Shown here: positions 16,252 to 25,539 of the stretch, piece by piece
Position numbering within the stretch: the stretch's first letter is position 1
Layout of the letters: each line of letters starts with the position of its first letter
Source: Acidobacteriaceae bacterium
GTDB taxonomy: Bacteria; Acidobacteriota; Terriglobia; Bryobacterales; Bryobacteraceae
Reading direction: 5' to 3'
Assembly: GCA_019240405.1 (NCBI GenBank)
Contig: JAFAYL010000013.1
Span: forward strand, 336,542-400,541
DNA length: 64,000 bases
Notes under the pieces: generated by a model
Databases searched by the model: none
Seen by the model: the letters and a program-made list of their open reading frames with translations, nothing else
Told to the model about the DNA's origin: nothing
Made by a program: the position numbers and the translations under genes

Positions 16252-19200
16252 GTGATAATTCGACGCTTCTCCTCGCTCACAACGTTAATTGGCCATCCTT
16301 TCGACGGGTTCCAGTTTGCTCGTCCTAGTCTCTCGAGCGTCGCGGGGATACTCGGACTGGTTCTGGTGCTTCGTGCTTCAGCGGCACAGAACCCGTTACC
16401 CACACTCACGAGCACTCAGCAGATCAGGGAACTCAGTCAAGCTGAAGCCGTGAAAGGCTATCCCGTGCGGATCAGAGCGGTTGTGACCTACTACGCGCCT
16501 GGGATACCCGACGAACATGGCACCCAACCCAGCCCGGACTTATTTATACACGATGCCACGGGAGGCGTTTGGGTGAACGTAGACCCGGGCCTGCCCGGTC
16601 CGCAGGTAGGAGACCTCATCGAGATCACTGGAAAAAGCGAACAGCCGGATTTTGCCCCGCAAATTGGCCACCCGCATTGGATAACGCTCGGACGTGCGCC
16701 GCTGCCGAATGCCCGCCGAGTAACGTTCAGCGAAATGATTTCCAGCCGGGACGATGGCCAGTGGGTCGAAGCCGAAGGAATCGTGCGAAGCGCTCACATC
16801 GAACCGAAATCGAAGCTCCTCATGCTACGAATCGCGATGTTGGACGGGTTGATTACCGCTCAGATCCCGGACTATCGCGATTTCGACTCCCGCCAACTTA
16901 TCGATTCCAAAGTGGTCCTTCGTGGAAACTGCGGTGCAATATTCAATCTGAAGAATCAGCTCATTGGAATCGCGCTGTACGTCCCCAACCCAGAAAATAT
17001 TCGAGTTGTCGACCAACCAACGGCGAATCCGTGGAACGTGGCCGTGCAATCTTTGGATCAATTACAGCGGTTTACGTTGAGCCGCGCAGCAGGGCACCGC
17101 GTCCGCATTCGAGGTACCGTTACCCTTCATTTGTCTGACGACTCGTTCTATATCGCCGACTCTACAGGAAGCGCTTACGTTCAGACTACTCAGCGTACAC
17201 CCCTCAAGCGCGGAATGCAGGTTGAAGTCTTGGGCTTTCCGGGAATTGTTGAGCAGCATCCCGCTGTGGAGGACTCAGAGGTCCGGATTCTGGGGAGCGG
17301 ACCGGCTCCCGAGCCTGTTTCAATTCAGGCGAGTGCAGCACTCCAGGGCCAGTTCGATTCCACGCTGGTCAGCATCGACGCGCGCCTGACACAACTCGCG
17401 ATTACGCCCAAAGAGGGCTTGCTAGTTCTCCGGCAGGGATCGACCATGTTCACGGCCGTATCGAAGTCCCCGGGTCGTATCGCTAATCTGAAATGGCTGC
17501 GCGAAGGTAGCTTGCTTCGAGTAACCGGAGTGTGCGTGCTCGAGAGAGATGCAGATAGCCAGACAACGTCGTTCAAGCTCTACTTCGATACGCCGCAAGA
17601 CATTACGCTTTTGCGAAAACCTGCTTGGTTGACGGTGGGGAGAGCGCTCGCGTTGGGCGGCATTCTCTTGTTCGGAATTCTGGCTGTGCTGAGTTGGGCC
17701 GCGACACTGCGCCGCCGCGTCCAGAGCCAAACCGAGTTGATCCGCGCGACGCTCGAATCGACAGGCGACGGCATTCTCGTGGTGAATTTGCAGGGAAAGA
17801 TTCTTAATGCAAATCGCAGGTTTGCAGAAATGTGGCGAATCGCTCCCAGCTTTCTGTTGGCCCGGCGGGTCTCTCATCCCTCCGATTTCATGAGCTCGCA
17901 ACTAGTAAATCCCGACGGCGACCGCAAAAAGATTCTCGAGCTTTATTCGAACCCGCACGCAAAAAGAGACGACATCATGGAATTTAAAGATGGCCGGGCA
18001 TTCGAACGTCATTCTGAGCCGCAGATGGTAAATGGCGCCTGTGTAGGGCGCGTATGGGCGTATCGAGATATTACAGCTCGCCGGAAGGCCGAAAAAGAAA
18101 TCGAACAAGCCAAAGAAGCCGCCGAGGCCGCGAGCCTTGCGAAGAGTGAGTTCTTGGCGATGATGAGTCACGAAATCCGAACTCCGATGAATGGCGTGAT
18201 GGGTATGAACGGCTTGCTGTTGGATACGCCCCTGACGCCGGAGCAACGCGAATACGCCGAAACAGTGCGCGACTCCGGCGCCGCTCTACTGACCATCATT
18301 AATGACATCCTTGACTTTTCTAAGATTGAGGCTCGCAAGATGGTGCTCGAGCCGATTCCTTTCGACTTAGATGCGGCAATCGAGGATGTTATGGATCTGC
18401 TCGCGCCGCGTGCCGCGGAGAAAAATATACGGATCCTGTTGAAACAGGAGCGCGACACGCCCCGATATTTGATTGGCGATTCCGGGCGCATCCGCCAGAT
18501 CCTCGTCAATCTCTTGGGCAACGCCATTAAATTCACTGCTGAAGGCCACGTCGCGATTGGCGTAGCCTGTCTGGAGCAAAACGCGGAACAGGCGCTGCTG
18601 AGAATTTCTGTTGAGGACACCGGGATCGGTATCGCTCCGGAACAACAGGCACGTTTGTTTGATAAGTTCACGCAAGCTGATGCGTCGACTACGAGAAAGT
18701 TCGGTGGAACCGGCCTGGGCTTGGCGATTTCGAAACAGCTTGTCGAGTTAATGGGGGGCGCAATTCACGTCGCGAGCGTACCGGGCGAGGGATCTACCTT
18801 CTCTTTTACGCTCCAGCTTCCGCTAAGTCCGCCTATTCCGGCAGATGTCCGAACCGAGCCGAGGAAATTAAAGCGCAGCGCTCCAAATCAACCGTGCGCA
18901 ATCGTAAATCAACCCCAACTCGTTCCGAGCTCGCCGCTGCGGGTTCGTATTCTGGTGGCGGAAGACAACGCCACAAACCAAAAGCTGATTGTGCGCCTTC
19001 TCGAAAAATTCGGATGCCGCGTAGATGTAGCCTCGAACGGAAAAGAGGCGGTTGAGATGTGGAACCAACTCCCATACGACTTAGTGCTGATGGATTGTCA
19101 GATGCCGGAAATGGACGGATATGAGGCCACCGTGGAAATTCGCCGGCGTGAAGCGAAAAACGCCACGAAAGAACGAACGCCTATCGTAGCTCTCACAGCA

Positions 19201-19362
19201 AGCGCCATGCAGGGCGATGCAGACCGGTGCCTCGCGTCGGGCATGGATGAATTTATTTCGAAGCCACTACAGGTTGAACGGCTTCGCCAGATTATCGAGC
19301 GCTGGACGCGGCCTTCCAAGACCGATGAATTGCTCCTCACGCCGGTTGCTGAAGTGTGCTAG
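16252..19362 (+). CDS. membrane-bound hybrid sensor histidine kinase with receiver domain
   Basis: At 1036 residues this carries a signal or anchor (~28-45), a periplasmic part (~50-455) that seems to contain repeated OB-like beta modules (GYPVRIRAVVTYY, GHRVRIRGTVTLHLSDDSFYIAD), a membrane segment at ~463-482, a PAS-like domain (~495-605), and a HisKA domain with His640 (MMSHEIRTPMNG). The ATPase domain follows (LLGNAIKFT, DTGIGI, GGTGLGL to ~855), then a receiver domain (~897-1020) with Asp948 (LVLMDCQMPEMDG). The GTG start at 16252 is preceded by GAAGGGAA. It is a phosphorelay sensor. The NarL-type regulator at 21163 is a possible but unproven partner, and the periplasmic ligand is unknown. 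Confidence 0.93.
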   Translation: MIIRRFSSLTTLIGHPFDGFQFARPSLSSVAGILGLVLVLRASAAQNPLPTLTSTQQIRELSQAEAVKGYPVRIRAVVTYYAPGIPDEHGTQPSPDLFIHDATGGVWVNVDPGLPGPQVGDLIEITGKSEQPDFAPQIGHPHWITLGRAPLPNARRVTFSEMISSRDDGQWVEAEGIVRSAHIEPKSKLLMLRIAMLDGLITAQIPDYRDFDSRQLIDSKVVLRGNCGAIFNLKNQLIGIALYVPNPENIRVVDQPTANPWNVAVQSLDQLQRFTLSRAAGHRVRIRGTVTLHLSDDSFYIADSTGSAYVQTTQRTPLKRGMQVEVLGFPGIVEQHPAVEDSEVRILGSGPAPEPVSIQASAALQGQFDSTLVSIDARLTQLAITPKEGLLVLRQGSTMFTAVSKSPGRIANLKWLREGSLLRVTGVCVLERDADSQTTSFKLYFDTPQDITLLRKPAWLTVGRALALGGILLFGILAVLSWAATLRRRVQSQTELIRATLESTGDGILVVNLQGKILNANRRFAEMWRIAPSFLLARRVSHPSDFMSSQLVNPDGDRKKILELYSNPHAKRDDIMEFKDGRAFERHSEPQMVNGACVGRVWAYRDITARRKAEKEIEQAKEAAEAASLAKSEFLAMMSHEIRTPMNGVMGMNGLLLDTPLTPEQREYAETVRDSGAALLTIINDILDFSKIEARKMVLEPIPFDLDAAIEDVMDLLAPRAAEKNIRILLKQERDTPRYLIGDSGRIRQILVNLLGNAIKFTAEGHVAIGVACLEQNAEQALLRISVEDTGIGIAPEQQARLFDKFTQADASTTRKFGGTGLGLAISKQLVELMGGAIHVASVPGEGSTFSFTLQLPLSPPIPADVRTEPRKLKRSAPNQPCAIVNQPQLVPSSPLRVRILVAEDNATNQKLIVRLLEKFGCRVDVASNGKEAVEMWNQLPYDLVLMDCQMPEMDGYEATVEIRRREAKNATKERTPIVALTASAMQGDADRCLASGMDEFISKPLQVERLRQIIERWTRPSKTDELLLTPVAEVC

Positions 19363-19436
19363 TAAAGCGGCTTACAGAGTCTTGATTGTGATGCAGCCAG
19401 ACTTGATCCGAGATCGATGTTAAGCTGCGACTTGCT

Positions 19437-21047
19437 GTGAATCGCCGATTGATTCTCTTACTGCTTGCTGTCCTGGCAATTAAAGGCATTTTTCTTGCTT
19501 TTGATGCGGAACCGTCGTTTTACTTTGGCGATTCCGGAGCGTATCTTACAACCGCCATCGGCAAATGGATTCCGCCAGACCGGAGCTTCGTATATGGTCT
19601 TTTATTACGTCCCCTTGCTGTCTGGCCGCGATCTCTGGAGCCGGCGGTGGTAATGCAAGCTGCACTCTCGGGAGTCGCTAGTTGGCTAGTTGGAGTGTGT
19701 CTGGCTCGGTATTTTGCCGCGCGGTTTACTGTGGCGGCTTCGTGTGCGCTGGTGTGCGCTATCGAGCCGTTGCAGCTCATGCAAGAGCGCTACGTGCTAA
19801 CGGATTCTATGGCGATTTTCGTCTTCGCACTATTTCTCTGGGTCTCGTTTAGTTATATGAAGACGAGCGGCTTGTCTACATTAGCGTTGGTCCAGATTAT
19901 TGGTGTTGTGCTGGTTAGTCTTCGTTTAAGGTTTTTGCCGATCGTGTTAGCGATTTCATTTCTACTCCCGCTATTGTCACGGCGCTCTATTTCTTGCTGG
20001 AGGGCTTCGCAAAGATCGGGCGTCAACTGGATGAGAGCACTCCGCTTCGTCGTGCTGCCGTTAGTGATTTCTGTGATTACTAGCCAGATCTTGTTACATG
20101 CTTACCAGCACCTGTATGGGGAGTTACTCAACAAGCCGCCAGCCTATACCTATCGCGAGGGAGTCTTGCTTGCGGCGGACTTCGCGCCTTTAATTCAGCC
20201 TATTGATTTTCCGATTGCAAGCGAGCGGCAAGCCATTTTCGACAAGCTGAAATTCGCGCTCGCTAATCCAGACGAGCGCCGAGCCCACCGATGGATGAAG
20301 GGTGGTCTTTGCGACGTCATTAACCGCAGCACGGGAGATAAGGAAGAGGAGGCGAATCGATTGGAGCATGACACAGCGATACACGCAATAGAGCGCGATC
20401 CGTTGGGAGTTTTGAGGCTCGCTTGGTTTACGTATGCTGAATTTTTCGACTACAGCACTTTGAAATGGAATTTACAACTTGAAGAAGGACGGTATGTAGA
20501 CCCGCAGCCCCGCGAAGCTCAAGCTATAAAGGACGTGTTCGGGATAGATGTTACAAAACGCCGGTTCATCAGCGTAACGAAACGATGGGAGGAGCGATCG
20601 GCCTTCTGGTGCTGGCTTCTGCTCATTCTTCCGCTACTCTACCCGCTGTCATTAGCTTGGCAATGGCGTCGTGTTCGTTCGCCCGATATCATCACGGCAC
20701 TATGCGGGCTCATGCTTTTGGCCGACGCAGTCGTACCGGTTGAGTATCCTAATCCGCGCTATTTAACTCCACTAGCCTGGTTGGCGTTTCTTATGATCGG
20801 TTCCTTGGTGACACGTGGAATACGAGGAATGCCGTTCCCATGGGCTCACAAAAGGGTTGCGACCGGATCGAGAAAAAGAAACGTTAGCGTGGAGGATGCC
20901 GCTGACATTCGGCGTGGCCGCACTCACAAAAGTCTTTCTCCAGCGCATGCGCAGTCGCCTGTTCGCAGTACTCACTACAATACTGAGTATCTGGGGGCAC
21001 TTGGCATTTGCACGGGGTATGCTGGCATTTCTTCTTTTCCGGCATAA
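19437..21047 (+). CDS. polytopic membrane protein, glycosyltransferase 39-like, with odd C-terminal tail
   Basis: A GTG-started frame of 536 residues with about ten hydrophobic segments. The first extracytoplasmic loop contains FYFGDSGAYLTTAI, resembling the acidic loop of GT-C/PMT-type glycosyltransferases, and VLTDSMAIFVFALFLWVSF follows later. It probably transfers sugar from a lipid carrier, but no donor or acceptor can be named. Membrane-like sequence ends near residue 462 (LAWLAFLMIGSLVTRGI). The remaining ~70 residues are Arg/Ser/His-rich and lie antisense to the convergent metallothionein gene, so the tail is probably not conserved and may reflect loss of an earlier stop. Confidence 0.72.
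   Translation: MNRRLILLLLAVLAIKGIFLAFDAEPSFYFGDSGAYLTTAIGKWIPPDRSFVYGLLLRPLAVWPRSLEPAVVMQAALSGVASWLVGVCLARYFAARFTVAASCALVCAIEPLQLMQERYVLTDSMAIFVFALFLWVSFSYMKTSGLSTLALVQIIGVVLVSLRLRFLPIVLAISFLLPLLSRRSISCWRASQRSGVNWMRALRFVVLPLVISVITSQILLHAYQHLYGELLNKPPAYTYREGVLLAADFAPLIQPIDFPIASERQAIFDKLKFALANPDERRAHRWMKGGLCDVINRSTGDKEEEANRLEHDTAIHAIERDPLGVLRLAWFTYAEFFDYSTLKWNLQLEEGRYVDPQPREAQAIKDVFGIDVTKRRFISVTKRWEERSAFWCWLLLILPLLYPLSLAWQWRRVRSPDIITALCGLMLLADAVVPVEYPNPRYLTPLAWLAFLMIGSLVTRGIRGMPFPWAHKRVATGSRKRNVSVEDAADIRRGRTHKSLSPAHAQSPVRSTHYNTEYLGALGICTGYAGISSFPA
20884..21045 (-). CDS. bacterial metallothionein, 53 aa
   Basis: A short minus-strand frame from ATG 21045-21043 to TAA 20886-20884 encodes 53 residues with eight Cys and four His. 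The pattern is CQHTPCKC (7-14), then VPPDTQYCSEYCEQA (Cys23, Cys27), then FCECGHAECQRH (Cys40, 42, 47). It matches the SmtA/BmtA-type fold, in which the YCSExC element with a GHxxC segment and an N-terminal CxxCxC loop bind Zn, Cd or Cu in the cytoplasm. No strong ribosome-binding site stands upstream. The gene lies opposite the last ~160 bases of the membrane-protein frame. I consider the coding signal decisive because of the cysteine pattern. Confidence 0.82.
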   Translation of the reverse strand: MPEKKKCQHTPCKCQVPPDTQYCSEYCEQATAHALEKDFCECGHAECQRHPPR

Positions 21048-21162
21048 GCAATAGTGTAAGCGGTTATAAATTACGGCGGGGTGCCGAGGAGTTCCAAATG
21101 CTTAAACAAACCTGTGTCTCAAAGTGAAAACGGGTAGAGAATAGAAACACGAGGTATTCGCG

Positions 21163-21801
21163 GTGCACACACGCGTTTTGATCGCGGACGATCACAAGCT
21201 GGTTGTGGAAGGCCTCGCGAAGATCATCGAAGGGGAGTGCGATCTCATTGGAGTAGTAACCAATGGGCGTGAGGTAGTCGCCTCAGCTATCGAGCGGAAG
21301 CCAGATGTGGTTCTCCTAGACATCGCCATGCCGCTTCTGAACGGGCTAGAAGCCGCGCGTCAGATAAAACGCGAGGACCCTAACATCAAGATCATATTTG
21401 TCACCATGCAATTGAGCCGCGACTATGTTAGAGAGGCTTTTCAGGCGGGCGCCTCCGGATACGTCTTGAAGCAGGCTGCAGCCTCGGAGCTGATCATGGC
21501 GATTCGAGAAGTTCAGGAGGGACGAACCTTCGTTTCGCCGATGATCTCAGACCGCTATTTAGGTCACAAATTGCCACCCGGAAAGAACCCCATAAAGCTC
21601 TTCAGTTGCCTCACATCGCGCCAGCGTGAAGTGCTGCAACTCGTGGCAGAAGGAAAGCCGGCTAAGGAAATCGCACAAGAGCTATTTATATCGGTGAAGA
21701 CCGTGGAGTTTCACAAGAAACACCTACTCGAAGAATTGAACTTACGTAACACCGCTGAGTTAATCCGTTATGCAGTGGAAAACGGCTGGGTTTCCTCCTA
21801 A
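21163..21801 (+). CDS. NarL/LuxR-family response regulator
   Basis: This 212-residue two-domain regulator has a receiver domain (residues 1-~120) with acidic pocket ADD at 8-10, phospho-acceptor Asp53 (VVLLDIAMP) and Lys near 105 (YVLKQAA). A LuxR-type helix-turn-helix covers ~145-205 (LTSRQREVLQLVAEG, then AKEIAQELFISVKTVEFHKK). It starts at a GTG. No kinase gene is directly adjacent; the hybrid kinase lies 1.8 kb upstream on the same strand. It would act as a DNA-binding transcription factor after phosphorylation. Targets are not evident. Confidence 0.95.
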   Translation: MHTRVLIADDHKLVVEGLAKIIEGECDLIGVVTNGREVVASAIERKPDVVLLDIAMPLLNGLEAARQIKREDPNIKIIFVTMQLSRDYVREAFQAGASGYVLKQAAASELIMAIREVQEGRTFVSPMISDRYLGHKLPPGKNPIKLFSCLTSRQREVLQLVAEGKPAKEIAQELFISVKTVEFHKKHLLEELNLRNTAELIRYAVENGWVSS

Positions 21802-21910
21802 GCGCTAATGAGCACCGTCGGACTTGTTTCCAGCTACGTTCCGGCTCGTCCCGCCAGCCTCGTGGATCCGACCCTCGCTCTTCGCAGCGAGTAGCCGTAG
21901 AATAACAGTC

Positions 21911-22711
21911 GTGAGAGTGGCGGTTTTATTTTTCACCGCGGCCCTACTACTCGCGGCCGACATCTTCAAGCTTTACTTGAAGGATGGCGACTACCACATT
22001 GTTCGCGAATACCAGGTTCTCGGGGATCGAGTCCGGTACTACAGCACAGAGCGCGGCGACTGGGAAGAAATTCCCAAGGAATTAGTCGACCTGGACAAAA
22101 CGGAAAAAGAGCGGAGCGCGAGAAGGGATTCAATCCAGAAGGAAACGCGGGAAGCGGATGAAGAGGAGCGCGCCGAACGCGACTTGCGCCGCGAGATTGG
22201 AGCGATTCCGGTGGATGCTGGTACGTATTATAAGACTGGCGATCAGATAAAAACACTTACTCTTGCCGATTACAAGGTGATTACTAATAAGACGCGTCAA
22301 ACACTTAAGGTATTGTCACCGATACCGCTGGTTCCGGGAAAAGCTTCCGTCGTGATCCAAGGCGCACGCTCGAGTTTTGTTGTAAATGAAGACCGGCCGA
22401 GTTTCTATTTCAGATTGGCGAAACAGGAGCGATTTGGAATTGTGAAACTCACACCAAAGAAAACGGTCCGAGTGGTCGAGAATATCTCGATCATCCCCGT
22501 AACAAAAGAAAACTACGAGGAGCAGAAGCAGGTTGAGACATTCGAGCAGGAACTGGGGCCTGGACTATACAAAATCTGGCCTGAGAAACCACTAACGGCG
22601 GGCGAGTATGCAGTAGTCGAATACACCGAAGGAGAGGTGGAGCTGCTGATTTGGGATTTTGCATATCAGCCGCGCGAAAGCGTCACACACTCAGCAGTTG
22701 CTAAGAAATAG
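21911..22711 (+). CDS. exported protein of unknown function
   Basis: I place the start at GTG 21911, which gives a signal peptide (VRVAVLFFTAALLLAAD) and 266 residues. A longer frame from TTG 21824 would hide the signal. The mature start, LYLKDGDYHIVREYQVLGDR, then VRYYSTERGDWEEIP, looks like a small SH3-like or FlgO-type strand module. A charged helix (~residues 60-95, KTEKERSARRDSIQKETREA) follows, and the C-terminal half is beta-rich (RVVENISIIPVTKENYEEQK). The type is common in Acidobacteria, but I know no function. Confidence 0.75.
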   Translation: MRVAVLFFTAALLLAADIFKLYLKDGDYHIVREYQVLGDRVRYYSTERGDWEEIPKELVDLDKTEKERSARRDSIQKETREADEEERAERDLRREIGAIPVDAGTYYKTGDQIKTLTLADYKVITNKTRQTLKVLSPIPLVPGKASVVIQGARSSFVVNEDRPSFYFRLAKQERFGIVKLTPKKTVRVVENISIIPVTKENYEEQKQVETFEQELGPGLYKIWPEKPLTAGEYAVVEYTEGEVELLIWDFAYQPRESVTHSAVAKK

Positions 22712-22736
22712 ACGGAGGCTGACTCACCCAATACCC

Positions 22737-23969
22737 CTATTCATAACGGAGAGCTTCCGCCGGGGCAATACGTGAAGCGCTTCGAGACGGATGTAATGTC
22801 GCGAAGAAACTCGTGATCAACGCAAGTGCAGCAACCCAGATTCCATCAACCCAGTGACTTTGAAAGGGCACATAGCTCAATGCATAAATTTGTTCGTCGA
22901 GCTTGAGCCAGCGATAGTGATTGAAGAGCGCGGCAGTTGAGTACCCGGCGGCCAGACCAATTGCACACCCAAGAGCGCCGATCATCAAGCCTTGAATAAC
23001 GAAAATACGTTGAATTTGACGGCGGCGAGCGCCCATTGAGACGAGAATCGCGATATCGCGGTGCTTTTCCATAACGAGCATCACGAGGACAACCAAGATA
23101 TTCAGCGCCGCAACGAGCTCGATTAGCCCGACAGTGATTACGCTGACCAATTTTTCGAGTCGCAATGCATTCAGGAGAGAACGGTTCTGCTCCATCCAAG
23201 TAGTCGCGATTAATTTGGGCCCGGTGATCCTTTCAGCGTCGCGGGCCACGTTGCGTGCTTCAAAGATATTGTCAAGCCTGAGCTCGATCGTATTCACGAC
23301 ATCGCTGAGATCGAGCACTCGTTGTGCATCTTCTAGCGAAGTGAACGCCCACTCCGAATCCAACTGATAGAGCCCCGATTCGAAGATTCCCGCAACACGA
23401 AAACGGAAGAGGCTCGGCATGACACCGAGTGGCGTCAACCGGCCTTGGTAACTGATCACCGACACGGGACTGTGAAGGACGACTCCAGCCTGCTCCGCCA
23501 GCCGCGACCCCAAAATGATTCGGCTTTCACTGGGCTTGCTGCCGAATTCAGACAATGATCCCGCCTTTAAGTGCCGGAGGAAATCGGGAACAGAAGCACC
23601 GATTCCCAACGGAATCCCTTTCAGAACTGCACCGGCGCCGACAAGTGGACCTTTTAATGCAACTTGCCCGTACAATCCTGGAGTGACGTTTATGACATGT
23701 GGAATGCGGCGTAGCTGCGGGATCAAGCTCTGCCAATTCTGAATGCCGAACTCAGGATTTCGCTCGAGGATGTTGACATGTGCTGTAGCGCTGAGAAGGC
23801 TCGACTGTAATGTGCTTTGAAAGCCGTTATTAATAGCAAGAGCGATGATCAGTGAAGTCACCCCAGCGGCAACGCCCAGGACCGAAATAATCGTTATTAT
23901 CGAGATTACGGTTTGCTTACGCTTCGCTCTCAGATAGCGGAGTGCGACCATCCACTCGAAGCGAGACAA
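22737..23969 (-). CDS. LolC/LolE-type ABC transporter permease
   Basis: This permease has 410 residues: an N-terminal membrane segment with the family signature ALRYLRAKRKQTVISIITI, a large periplasmic MacB/LolE domain, then three C-terminal FtsX-type segments (LVAALNILVVLVMLVMEKHR with the coupling helix DIAILVSMGARRRQI). The family extracts lipoproteins from the inner membrane with the ATPase LolD. No lolD lies upstream; the next gene downstream on this strand is outside the cluster, so the ATPase must be elsewhere. A TTG at 23969 is the probable start, 11 bases after lysS stops, and the two genes seem co-transcribed. Confidence 0.9.
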   Translation of the reverse strand: MSRFEWMVALRYLRAKRKQTVISIITIISVLGVAAGVTSLIIALAINNGFQSTLQSSLLSATAHVNILERNPEFGIQNWQSLIPQLRRIPHVINVTPGLYGQVALKGPLVGAGAVLKGIPLGIGASVPDFLRHLKAGSLSEFGSKPSESRIILGSRLAEQAGVVLHSPVSVISYQGRLTPLGVMPSLFRFRVAGIFESGLYQLDSEWAFTSLEDAQRVLDLSDVVNTIELRLDNIFEARNVARDAERITGPKLIATTWMEQNRSLLNALRLEKLVSVITVGLIELVAALNILVVLVMLVMEKHRDIAILVSMGARRRQIQRIFVIQGLMIGALGCAIGLAAGYSTAALFNHYRWLKLDEQIYALSYVPFQSHWVDGIWVAALALITSFFATLHPSRSASRIAPAEALRYE

Positions 23970-23980
23970 CAGCTAGCCTC

Positions 23981-25501
23981 TCACTTCGTTCGGAACTCCG
24001 AGCCGTCTAACTCACGAAAACGCTCGACTAACCCGATTTCGCCCTCGGGCCGCAGCAGCGGAAAGAGAATGACATCGCGAATTGTCCTGGAATCGGTCAA
24101 TAACATCGTCAACCGATCGATGCCGACGCCTTCGCCGGCGGCGGGAGGCATTCCGTAACTTAGCGCCCGGATGTAATCTTCATCCATGACGTGCGCTTCT
24201 TCATCTCCGCTTGCTTTTCGCGCGATTTGAAGCTCAAACCGGCGGCGCTGTTCTTGAGGGTCATTCAGCTCGGTGAAAGCGTTTCCAATCTCCATGCCTG
24301 CGATATAGATCTCAAAACGTTCGACAAACTCTGGCTCATCAGATTTATTCTTCGACAGAGGCGAAATTTCAGCCGGATAGTCATAGATGATTGTAGGTTC
24401 GACAAGCTGACTTTCAATACAACGTTCAAAGATATCGACGAGCGCGAGAGCCGGCGTGGTTTCCTTGGAGTGACCAAGAAGCCACTCGGGATCCTTTACG
24501 TTTTCTAGATTTGGTTTATCGTTCGAGGGCCAGAACTCTACCAAAGACTCGCGCATGGAATAGCGGCGACAGTGGCTGAAATCAATCGTACGGCCTTGGT
24601 ACGGCACTGTTGCAGAACCCGTTGCATCGATAGCAGTTTGATGCAATAGCTCGATCGATAGATCCATCAGAATGCGGTAATCCGCATAGGCCTGATAGAA
24701 CTCGAGCATCGTAAACTCGGGATTCCATCGCCAGCCGAGCCCTTCGTTTCTGAAATTGCGATTGATTTCATAGACGCGCTCAATGCCGCCAACCAGAAGG
24801 CGCTTCAGATAGAGCTCAGGTGCGATCCGCAGGTATAGGTCCATGTCGAGTGCGTTGTGATGAGTGACAAACGGACGCGCTACGGCCCCACCGTGAAGCG
24901 GCTGCATCATGGGAGTCTCGACTTCCAAGAATCCTCGTTCATCGAGCTGGCGGCGCAAGGATGTTATGATCTTCGCGCGTGTTGTGAAAACGTTTCGAAG
25001 CTCAGGAGTTGCGATGAGATCCAAGTAGCGCTGACGATATCGAATCTCGACATCTTCCAATCCGTGCCATTTTTCGGGTAACGCGAGCAAGATCTTAGAA
25101 AGAAAGAACAGCTCGTCGGCATGTATGGTCAATTCGCCGGTTTTGGTCCGGAACAAATAACCGCGGACGGCGATAATATCGCCGATATCGAGTAACTCGT
25201 AAAGTTTATAGTTACTCTCGTTCACGGCATCCTTCTTGATGTAAACCTGAATCTTGCTCCCACCCTGAATAAGGTTTAGGAAGCCTGCTTTGCCCATTCG
25301 CCGAATGGTCTGAATCCGTCCGGCAACTTGGACCTCAATCCGGTCTGCTAACTCTTCGGCAGTTCTTCGGCCGTATGTAGATAAAATTGCCGGAATGGTG
25401 TGCGTATAAGTGAACGCGTGACCGTAGGGCTCATATCCAAGTTCCCGTATGCGGGCTGCCCGTTCGTAGCGATGGCCTAACAGCTCATCTTCCAATGCCA
25501 A
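23981..25501 (-). CDS. lysS: lysyl-tRNA synthetase, class II
   Basis: A full-length class II lysine-tRNA ligase of 506 residues. An N-terminal OB-fold anticodon-binding domain (~55-150, VAGRIQTIRRMGKAGFLNLI) precedes the catalytic core with motif 1 near LRRQLDERGFLEVETPMM, motif 2 (RNFRNEGLGWRWNPEFTMLE) and motif 3 (GEGVGIDRLTMLL). It charges tRNA-Lys in the cytoplasm. The start is a TTG at 25501 with AAGGAG about 7 bases upstream. The first of the three methionine-like residues in the frame is therefore the initiator. It is followed by the Lol-type permease gene. Confidence 0.97.
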   Translation of the reverse strand: MALEDELLGHRYERAARIRELGYEPYGHAFTYTHTIPAILSTYGRRTAEELADRIEVQVAGRIQTIRRMGKAGFLNLIQGGSKIQVYIKKDAVNESNYKLYELLDIGDIIAVRGYLFRTKTGELTIHADELFFLSKILLALPEKWHGLEDVEIRYRQRYLDLIATPELRNVFTTRAKIITSLRRQLDERGFLEVETPMMQPLHGGAVARPFVTHHNALDMDLYLRIAPELYLKRLLVGGIERVYEINRNFRNEGLGWRWNPEFTMLEFYQAYADYRILMDLSIELLHQTAIDATGSATVPYQGRTIDFSHCRRYSMRESLVEFWPSNDKPNLENVKDPEWLLGHSKETTPALALVDIFERCIESQLVEPTIIYDYPAEISPLSKNKSDEPEFVERFEIYIAGMEIGNAFTELNDPQEQRRRFELQIARKASGDEEAHVMDEDYIRALSYGMPPAAGEGVGIDRLTMLLTDSRTIRDVILFPLLRPEGEIGLVERFRELDGSEFRTK

Positions 25502-25539
25502 AATTAAACTCCTTCTGGACCGTTAGACACGTCGGGAAA

